Shown: positions 7,788 to 12,472 of the stretch, one piece after another
Layout of the letters: each line of letters opens with the position of its first letter
How positions within the stretch are numbered: the first letter of the stretch is position 1
From: an uncultured Aquabacterium sp.
GTDB taxonomy: Bacteria; Pseudomonadota; Gammaproteobacteria; Burkholderiales; Burkholderiaceae_C
Assembly (NCBI GenBank): GCA_937923225.1
Contig: CALAKR010000021.1
Location: forward strand, 1-12,472
DNA length: 12,472 nt
Direction: 5' to 3'
Translations under genes and position numbers: made by a program
Notes under the pieces: generated by a model
Database searches by the model: none
What the model was told of the DNA's origin: nothing
What the model saw: only the letters and a program-made list of their open reading frames with translations

Positions 7788-8183
7788 TCAGACCCGCTGC
7801 CCGTAAGGGCAGTGGTTCGGCCTGGGTCCCACCTGCGGGTGCTTGCGGCAGGTACCTGGCCGCTTGTCGTACACGGTGCAGCGCCGTGTCTGCGCATCCA
7901 GGAAGCGGCAATCGCCATCAGCCCGGCGGGGCAGGGTGTAGATGTCGTGCTTCGAGTTGTAGCGCTCGATCAGCCCCGCCTTGCTCAGGCGCTTGGCGAT
8001 CTGCCTGGACTCTTCATGCTCTGCCTCGAACGGGTCGACCAGTTCCAGCCGCACCAGATCGGCCAACTTGACCTCGACCGGCATGGTGCAGCAATTGGCC
8101 ATGCAGCGGTCGCACAGGCCCGGGCGGTAGCGCGTCCAGGTCTCGGTGCGGTCGACGTCGACGATGTGGATGGAAGATCGCAT
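7788..8183 (-). CDS. YkgJ family cysteine cluster protein
   Basis: This 131-residue cytoplasmic protein belongs to the YkgJ (CxxCxxxCC, zinc/iron-chelating) family. The N-terminal cluster is C24-D-R-C27-M-A-N-C31-C32. It is followed by C92 in DGDCRFL, C102 in RRCTVYDKRP, C112 in GTCRKHP and C125 near the end, eight cysteines in the family order. Such proteins are thought to bind a metal or an Fe-S cluster; the cellular role is not established. The ATG at 8183 is preferred to the TTG at 8213, which would add a low-complexity proline stretch; neither has a good ribosome binding site. It lies 96 bp downstream of bioB on the same strand, so it may be transcribed with that Fe-S enzyme, though a hairpin separates them. 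It converges on the phytase-like gene with a 12-bp gap. Confidence 0.9.
   Translation of the reverse strand: MRSSIHIVDVDRTETWTRYRPGLCDRCMANCCTMPVEVKLADLVRLELVDPFEAEHEESRQIAKRLSKAGLIERYNSKHDIYTLPRRADGDCRFLDAQTRRCTVYDKRPGTCRKHPQVGPRPNHCPYGQRV
7797..7812. other. Hairpin at the convergent gene ends
   Basis: CTGCCC-GTAA-GGGCAG is a perfect 6-bp stem with a tetraloop, 21 nt past the phytase-like stop and inside the last codons of the convergent YkgJ gene. No T-run follows on either strand. With only 12 bp between the two stops there is no other terminator candidate, so it may mark a transcript end on the + strand. Confidence 0.35.
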
Positions 8184-8216
8184 GGTGGTCGCAGGCGGTG
8201 GGGGCGCCAACAAGGC

Positions 8217-8244
8217 ACAACGCCCGGCACGGGCCAGGCGTTGT
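8217..8244 (-). terminator. Hairpin between bioB and the YkgJ gene
   Basis: ACAACGCC and GGCGTTGT form a perfect 8-bp stem, extended inside by two more pairs after one mismatch, 35 nt after the bioB stop. On the - strand it is followed by GCCTTGTTGG rather than a T-run. It may terminate part of the bioB transcript or separate it from the YkgJ message. Confidence 0.45.
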
Positions 8245-8279
8245 CACCGAAACGGCTTGAGGGCCGAGGCAGAAGAGGA

Positions 8280-9383
8280 TCAGCCTGCCTGCACGCGTGC
8301 CGTCACGGCCTTGCCGCTGCGCAGGCCCAGCTTGTCCATCAGCTGGCGATCGCGCTCGACCTCGGGGTTGCCGGTGGTCAGCAGCTTGTCTCCGTAGAAG
8401 ATGGAGTTGGCGCCTGCCAGGAAGCACATGGCCTGCACGGCCTCGGGCATCTGCTGGCGGCCGGCCGACAGGCGCACGCGCGCCGTGGGCATGGTGATGC
8501 GGGCGACAGCGATGGTGCGCACGAACTCCAGCGGATCGAGCGGGGGCGTGTCGGCCAGCGGCGTGCCGGGCACGCGCACCAGATCATTGATGGGCACGGA
8601 TTCGGGGTAGGTGGGCAGGTTGGCCAACTGGGCGATCAGGCCGGCACGGCCTTCACGCGTTTCGCCCATGCCGACGATGCCGCCGCTGCACACCTTGATG
8701 TTGGCGCTGCGCACGTGCGACAGGGTGTCCAGGCGGTCCTGCATGTCGCGCGTGGTGATGATGTCGCCGTAGAGTTCGGGCGCGGTGTCCAGGTTGTGGT
8801 TGTAGTAATCCAGGCCGGCGTCCTTGAGCGATTGCGCCTGGGTGTCGGTCAGCATGCCCAAGGTGCAGCAGGCTTCCAGGCCTTCGTCCTTGATGACGCC
8901 GATCAGTTCGGCCACCTTCTCGATGTCGCGGTCCTTGGGGGCGCGCCAGGCGGCGCCCATGCAGAAGCGGCTGGCGCCGGCTTCGCGTGCGGCCACCACG
9001 GCCTCGCGCACTTCGTCGGGCGACATCAGCTTGTTGGCCTCGACGCCGGTGTCGTACTTGCTCGATTGCGGGCAGTAGCCGCAATCTTCCGGGCAGCCGC
9101 CGGTCTTGACGGACAGCAGCGTGGCGTGCTCGACCTCGTTGGCATCCCAATGCTGGCGGTGCACCTGCTGGGCCTGCCACAGCAGGTCATTGAAGGGCAG
9201 GTTGAACAGCTCCAGCACCTTGGCGCGCGGCCAGCGGCCGTTGTCGAAGTTGGGGTCGGTGCAATCGCCACCGCAGCCGTGGGCGTTGAGCACGGACTTG
9301 GGCAGCCACTGCATGGGCTGGGGCGTCGAGGGCAACGTGGAGGGCGAAACGGCTTGGGCGGCGGGCAGGGTGCTGACGGACAT
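8280..9383 (-). CDS. bioB: Biotin synthase BioB
   Basis: BioB is the radical-SAM enzyme that inserts sulfur into dethiobiotin, the last step of biotin synthesis. The radical-SAM cluster motif is C97-P-E-D-C101-G-Y-C104-P-Q-S. Further family blocks are [48 protein letters not shown] and [14 protein letters not shown], which include the ligands of the second [2Fe-2S] cluster (conserved Cys and Arg). At 367 residues it is longer than the roughly 346 of E. coli BioB; the extra length is N-terminal and includes H35-G-C37-G-G-D-C41, two cysteines outside the known clusters. The ATG at 9383 has only a distant AAGG. No other biotin gene is in the window, so bioB is separated from bioA/F/D. A promoter is predicted just upstream. 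Confidence 0.98.
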   Translation of the reverse strand: MSVSTLPAAQAVSPSTLPSTPQPMQWLPKSVLNAHGCGGDCTDPNFDNGRWPRAKVLELFNLPFNDLLWQAQQVHRQHWDANEVEHATLLSVKTGGCPEDCGYCPQSSKYDTGVEANKLMSPDEVREAVVAAREAGASRFCMGAAWRAPKDRDIEKVAELIGVIKDEGLEACCTLGMLTDTQAQSLKDAGLDYYNHNLDTAPELYGDIITTRDMQDRLDTLSHVRSANIKVCSGGIVGMGETREGRAGLIAQLANLPTYPESVPINDLVRVPGTPLADTPPLDPLEFVRTIAVARITMPTARVRLSAGRQQMPEAVQAMCFLAGANSIFYGDKLLTTGNPEVERDRQLMDKLGLRSGKAVTARVQAG

Positions 9384-9432
9384 GGGGTGTCACTGCCTTG
9401 TGGGCAGCTCGGGAATCAATCAAAACAGGCGC

Positions 9433-9462
9433 AGTGTAGGCCAGGGGCGAGGGATGCGCCAA
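9433..9462 (-). promoter_or_regulatory. Predicted sigma-70 promoter of bioB
   Basis: On the - strand TTGGCG (9462-9457) and TACACT (9438-9433) are separated by 18 nt, each matching 4 of 6 consensus bases. Transcription would begin near 9426, leaving a leader of about 43 nt. No BirA-type palindrome was recognised here. Confidence 0.45.
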
Positions 9463-9520
9463 GCGAATCGGGGGCGCGCCCTGCCGTGAAACAGGCCCTG
9501 CATGCGAGGCTTGACGCACT

Positions 9521-9532
9521 CCGATCGATCGG
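9521..9532. promoter_or_regulatory. 12-bp perfect palindrome in the divergent spacer
   Basis: CCGATCGATCGG lies in the 244-bp region between bioB and the AtaL-like gene, directly after TTGACG (9511-9516), a possible -35 element for the + strand gene. No matching -10 was found at the right distance, so this may be an operator or chance. Confidence 0.25.
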
Positions 9533-9627
9533 GAAGCCCGCTTTTGGCGCGAAATCCTTCCAAATTGCGGATCTTGCAATCAGCCCCGCTGGCATGTCGC
9601 CGCAAGTGGTGGCGTTAAGCTGCGCGC

Positions 9628-10098
9628 ATGCGTTTCGAACACCTCATAGAAATCAATGCCCCCGCGACCGCCGTGGGCGCCATGGCCCCGCTATTCACCC
9701 GCGAGCAGCTCTGGCACGGCCTGATGCAGCGCGTGCAGACGCCGCAGCGTTTCCCGATGGGGCCAGAGCGCTGCGAATGGCGCGAGACCGAGCCCGGCGT
9801 GTACAAGCGCGAGGTGTATTTTGGGCCGCACGTGCTGCATGACGAGGTGGAAACCACGCCGATGCAGCGCATCCAGTTCACACCCGAGGCCCATGGCGAC
9901 ACCACCCCGATACGCCTGACGATCTCCGTCGAGGAGCCGACCGCTGGCCGCATGGTGCTGCGCTTTGTCTATGAAGCCTTGGGCGAGCCCAGCGCGGAAG
10001 AGACGTACTACGCCGAGTACCGCCACAACGCGTGGCTGCACAACGACCGCGACATGGTGCGTACCTTGCGCCAGTGGCTCAACGAAGAAGGGCTGTGA
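9628..10098 (+). CDS. AtaL-like / DUF1857 (SRPBCC fold) protein
   Basis: The 156-residue product resembles the DUF1857/AtaL-like group of the SRPBCC (START/Bet v1-like) ligand-binding fold. The beginning, MRFEHLIEINAP, matches the usual start of this family. It continues with a helical FTREQLWHGLMQRVQTPQRFP segment, a strand-rich centre (YKREVYFGPHVLHDEV) and a C-terminal helix (AEYRHNAWLHNDRDMVRTLRQWLNE), as expected for this fold. No signal peptide or membrane segment is present, so it is cytoplasmic. Its reaction or ligand is unknown. It is divergent from bioB across 244 bp, lacks a clear ribosome binding site, and its last 20 bp overlap the end of a small convergent ORF. Confidence 0.8.
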   Translation: MRFEHLIEINAPATAVGAMAPLFTREQLWHGLMQRVQTPQRFPMGPERCEWRETEPGVYKREVYFGPHVLHDEVETTPMQRIQFTPEAHGDTTPIRLTISVEEPTAGRMVLRFVYEALGEPSAEETYYAEYRHNAWLHNDRDMVRTLRQWLNEEGL

Positions 10099-10237
10099 TC
10101 CCTGCCAGCATCTCAGGATGCGCGGCATGCGCCGGCGTCAGGAAAAAGTGATCAAGGACGATCAGGCCAAGGATGGCGACCAGCAAGCGCCAGCGAAAGG
10201 CGCGCCGTGTGCGGGACGGCTGGTGTTTCGTCACCAT
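10079..10237 (-). CDS. Probable small membrane protein, 52 residues
   Basis: This short ORF on the - strand starts at ATG 10237 and stops at TGA 10079-10081. A strong ribosome binding site, AGGAG (10248-10244), is 6 nt upstream. The N-terminus is basic (R9, R11, R12, R15, R17), followed by a hydrophobic segment (about L18-L33: LLVAILGLIVLDHFFL) and then TPAHAAHPEML. This is the layout of a single-pass membrane protein or a signal peptide with an AHA-type cleavage site and a mature tail of about 14 residues. It lies 102 bp downstream of the histidine kinase on the same strand and overlaps the convergent AtaL-like gene by 20 bp. I do not recognise a family. An overlapping longer frame on the same strand lacks membrane character and a ribosome binding site, so this reading is preferred. 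Confidence 0.5.
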   Translation of the reverse strand: MVTKHQPSRTRRAFRWRLLVAILGLIVLDHFFLTPAHAAHPEMLAGITALLR

Positions 10238-10292
10238 GGACGTCTCCTGGGGTGAGGAGTTTGTCGGGCGCGGTCATGGCCGCTGCCTCGTT

Positions 10293-10339
10293 AACCATGG
10301 GCCTATGGTTCAGGGTTGTCCCTGCACGAACAATCAGGG
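10293..10339 (-). other. Alternative stem-loops between kinase and small ORF
   Basis: Read on the - strand, directly after the kinase stop come CCCTG (10339-10335), CAGGG (10324-10320) and CCCTG (10315-10311). The middle element can pair with either neighbour, and AACCAT/ATGGTT (10310-10293) forms another 6-bp stem. No T-run follows. It may be a weak terminator or a structured intercistronic region. Confidence 0.35.
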
Positions 10340-12214
10340 CTAACCCATGGATGGCATCGACACGGGCCCGGACGTGTCCGCGCTTGGCAGGCGCAGCGTG
10401 AAGCGGGCGCCGTGGCCGGGCTGGCCATCCGCGCTCACCTGGCCGCCCATGCGCTCGACCAGTTGCTTGACGATGTAGAGCCCCAGGCCGGTGCCTTCGA
10501 TCACGTGCGGGGTCGAGGCCACGCGCTTGAAGGGCTGGAAGAGCTGGGCCGCCTCTTCGGGCGACAGGCCGATGCCGTTGTCGGCGATCTCGATGACCAC
10601 CTGTGCACCATCCTGGCGCGCGTCGATGCTCACGTGGCCGCCGGGGCGGTTGTACTTGCAGCCGTTGGACAGCAGGTTCATGAACACCTGTTGCAGGCGA
10701 TGCGGATCGGCCTGCACGTGCAGGGCCTCGGCGGGCAGGCGGTTGATGAAGCTGACCTGGTGCCGCGTGGCCACGCCCTCGAGCAGCGCCAGGCTGGCCC
10801 CCATGGCCGGGCCCACTGGTACGGGCTGCAGGTTCATGCGGATCTCGCCGGCCTCGACCTTGGTGAGGTCCAGCACATCCTCCACCAGGGCCAGCAGTTG
10901 CTGGCCGGCGGTGAGGATCCATTGCACCTGCTGCGCCTGGGGGGCGCTGAGCGTGCGGCCCGTGTCCAGGTGCAGCAGCTGCGCAAAGCCCAGGATGGCG
11001 TTGAGCGGGGTGCGCAGTTCGTGGCTCAGGCGCGAGAGGAAGGCGCGCTGGGCAGTGGCCACCTGCTCGGCGGCATCGCGCTGGGCGGCCATGTCTGCCT
11101 GGGCCTGCTCGGCAGTGATGTCGCGCACCACGCCCACCATGCGCTGGCCATGGCCCCTGCCCGCAGGGTCCATCTGGCCGGTGGTTTCCAGCAGGCGCGT
11201 GACGCCGTCGGCGCCGTGCGTGAGGTGGCGCTGCTTGAGGCCGACGCCATGGGCCACCGAATCGCTCATGCCCTGGCGCAGGTGGTCGCGGTACTGGGCA
11301 TCGACCATCTGCCGCACCTGGGGGCGAGGCAGCGTGGCGCCCTCATTGCCCAGGCCGTACAGGGACGAGGCGCGGCCGTCCATGTGGATCAGGTCGCGAT
11401 CGATGTCGATCTCGAACAGGCCGACTTCCGACGCGGCGGCGGCCAGTTGCCAGCGCTCGTTGGCGGCCTGCAGCGCCTGCTGGTGCGCCGCCTGCCGGCT
11501 CAGCAGCCGCCGCATCACGCCGATGCTGATCGCCGACAGCAGCAGGGCCGACAGCACGATGGCGCCCATCAACAGGGATTCGGTGACGCGGGCGGCCCGG
11601 GCCAGGCTGGCGGAAAAGCGCTTCTCGATGTACGTGAGCTGATCGTTGATGTCACGCAGCGCCATCACCGTGGGCGTGAGCTCGGCAGGCGGATCGCCGC
11701 GTTCGACCTGCACCCTCAGGGTGCGGGCGGTTTCGCGCAGGCGGTCGATCAGGGCATCGCCCTCCACCCAGGCGGCCAGGGCATCGCTGAACAGGGGCTG
11801 ATCGCCCAGGTTGCGGAACAGGGCGACCATGCCGTCGATGTCGTCGGGGTGGTTGCCGCCCTGGATGAAGCCCGAGCGGATGCGGGCCATGTCCGGGTGC
11901 TTGCGCTCCATCTCGAGGCGGGCCTGGCGGTCGCCCAGGGGCACGACCAGGATGTTCTCGTAGTGGGCGTAGCGCAGCGGGTCGCGGGTGTGCGCGTAGT
12001 CCAGCAGGTGCTGCACGGCCTCGTGGCGGGCCTTGGACCACAGGCTTTCGCCGCTCACATAGGCGCGCACGGCGGCCAGCACCTTCACGCTGGTGATGGC
12101 CAGCAGCGCGACCGTGCACACGACGATCAGCGACGGTGCCAGCAGGCCCAGGTACAGGCGCCACGGACGCAGCGCAGGTGCCGGGGATGCCTGCGCCTCG
12201 CGAAGCCCTTGCAT
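10340..12214 (-). CDS. Membrane sensor histidine kinase with PAS domain
   Basis: The 624-residue protein is a hybrid-free sensor kinase. Order: transmembrane helix 1 (about 19-47), a mainly helical periplasmic sensor region (about 50-210), transmembrane helix 2 (about 213-235), a PAS domain (about 252-366, ending in VVRDITAEQ), a HisKA dimerisation domain with the phospho-accepting H398 in SHELRTP, and an HATPase_c domain with N-box N513/N517, G1 box DNGIG (545-549) and G2 box GTGLGL (574-579). All catalytic motifs are intact. ATG 12214 is chosen over TTG 12259 because AGGGA (12229-12225) lies 10 nt upstream. No response regulator or Hpt gene lies beside it in this window; the gene upstream is only partly visible. 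The signal sensed is unknown. A 52-residue ORF follows 102 bp downstream. Confidence 0.95.
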   Translation of the reverse strand: MQGLREAQASPAPALRPWRLYLGLLAPSLIVVCTVALLAITSVKVLAAVRAYVSGESLWSKARHEAVQHLLDYAHTRDPLRYAHYENILVVPLGDRQARLEMERKHPDMARIRSGFIQGGNHPDDIDGMVALFRNLGDQPLFSDALAAWVEGDALIDRLRETARTLRVQVERGDPPAELTPTVMALRDINDQLTYIEKRFSASLARAARVTESLLMGAIVLSALLLSAISIGVMRRLLSRQAAHQQALQAANERWQLAAAASEVGLFEIDIDRDLIHMDGRASSLYGLGNEGATLPRPQVRQMVDAQYRDHLRQGMSDSVAHGVGLKQRHLTHGADGVTRLLETTGQMDPAGRGHGQRMVGVVRDITAEQAQADMAAQRDAAEQVATAQRAFLSRLSHELRTPLNAILGFAQLLHLDTGRTLSAPQAQQVQWILTAGQQLLALVEDVLDLTKVEAGEIRMNLQPVPVGPAMGASLALLEGVATRHQVSFINRLPAEALHVQADPHRLQQVFMNLLSNGCKYNRPGGHVSIDARQDGAQVVIEIADNGIGLSPEEAAQLFQPFKRVASTPHVIEGTGLGLYIVKQLVERMGGQVSADGQPGHGARFTLRLPSADTSGPVSMPSMG

Positions 12215-12234
12215 GTTGTTGTGGTCCCTGAAAT

Positions 12235-12248
12235 GGGCGGTGCCGCCC
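12235..12248. other. Perfect palindrome in the kinase leader
   Basis: GGGCGG-TG-CCGCCC is a 14-bp perfect inverted repeat, 20 bp upstream of the kinase start codon and just before its ribosome binding site. It could be an operator or an mRNA hairpin limiting translation; GC-rich chance occurrence is also possible. Confidence 0.3.
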
Positions 12249-12306
12249 GATCCGGACAAGCTAGCAGAAAGGCCTCAGCTTGAGAAGCCAGCTTTGTCTC
12301 AGACCT

Positions 12307-12472
12307 TCAGAGAACAGGGTGAGGCAGCGTCACATTGGCCGGATTGCCCAAGTCCACGGGGGGCTGCTGGGGGGCGCCGCGGCCGGTCTGTACCGCCCAG
12401 CGCAGCACGGGCACGGTGGATCGCAGGGCGTGGGCATCGCCGTCCAGGGCGCGCACCACGCACAGGGCGGCG
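12307..12472 (-). CDS. C-terminal end of an unidentified protein (partial)
   Basis: One frame on the - strand is open from the window edge to a TGA at 12307-12309, giving the last 54 residues of a protein. Third codon positions are almost all G or C, as in the real genes here, so it is likely coding. The visible part starts with a helical segment (AALCVVRALDGDAHALRS), then VPVLRWAVQTG, and ends in a Pro/Gln-rich tail and PANVTLPHPVL. I do not recognise the family. It ends 92 bp before the kinase start on the same strand, so it may be in the same transcript; whether it is a response regulator or sensor partner cannot be told from this tail. Confidence 0.5.
   Translation of the reverse strand, partial: AALCVVRALDGDAHALRSTVPVLRWAVQTGRGAPQQPPVDLGNPANVTLPHPVL

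Noticed and set aside
7812..9842. 676-codon open frame on the + strand across bioB and the YkgJ gene
   Set aside because: It is the antisense shadow of bioB and YkgJ, both unambiguous on the - strand. Its translation is low-complexity (rich in G, A, H, Q) with no recognisable domain; such frames are common in GC-rich genomes.
10152..10310. Alternative - strand frame starting at ATG 10308, reading MVNEAAAMTAPDKLL
   Set aside because: It competes with the 52-residue ORF but lacks a ribosome binding site and recognisable character; it is the tail of a shadow frame running through the kinase.
10316..12283. 655-codon open frame on the + strand opposite the histidine kinase
   Set aside because: It is antisense to a kinase with every catalytic motif intact, and its product is repetitive G/A/H/Q-rich sequence without family features.
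12260..12306. Possible kinase promoter, TTCTCA and TAGCTT with a 17-nt spacer on the - strand
   Set aside because: Only 4/6 and 3/6 matches; too weak to annotate, and the kinase may be read from the upstream gene.

Overview
The window looks like chromosomal DNA from a high-GC betaproteobacterium, most likely order Burkholderiales. The basis is strong G/C bias at third codon positions in every real gene, a biotin synthase of betaproteobacterial type with an N-terminal extension, an OmpW porin, PEP-CTERM sorting, and the DUF1800/DUF1501 pair. This is inferred from protein character; no 16S or other marker is present. No insertion sequence, phage gene, CRISPR array, tRNA or rRNA was seen.

Layout. 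(1) 1-188: non-coding leader with a short hairpin. (2) 189-3440, + strand: an exported two-gene unit, a DUF1800 lipoprotein followed 27 bp later by a Tat-exported DUF1501 protein. (3) 3496-4008, +: a DUF4442 hotdog-fold (thioesterase-like) protein, with a perfect hairpin after it. (4) 4181-6059, +: a two-gene unit of an SGNH/GDSL lipoprotein hydrolase and an OmpW-family outer-membrane protein, preceded by nested inverted repeats and closed by a textbook intrinsic terminator at 6087-6111. (5) 6186-7775, +: a secreted phytase-like esterase with a C-terminal PEP-CTERM anchor signal, preceded by a candidate Pho box. (6) 7788-9383, - strand: a YkgJ-type cysteine-cluster protein downstream of biotin synthase bioB, with a hairpin between them. 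(7) 9628-10098, +: an AtaL-like (DUF1857) protein, divergent from bioB. (8) 10079-10237, -: a probable 52-residue membrane protein overlapping the end of gene 7. (9) 10340-12214, -: a membrane-bound PAS-containing sensor histidine kinase with no response regulator visible beside it. (10) 12307-12472, -: the C-terminal end of a gene running off the window.

How they fit together. Genes 2, 4 and 5 encode mostly envelope or secreted proteins: two predicted lipoproteins, one Tat substrate, one outer-membrane barrel and one PEP-CTERM protein. Biotin synthesis, the hotdog protein and the AtaL-like protein are cytoplasmic housekeeping or unknown. I see no single obvious new multi-gene system. The points most worth a second look are the unannotated 52-residue ORF with its structured upstream spacer, the Pho-box-like site before the phytase-like gene, the cysteine-bearing extension of BioB, and the orphan kinase.
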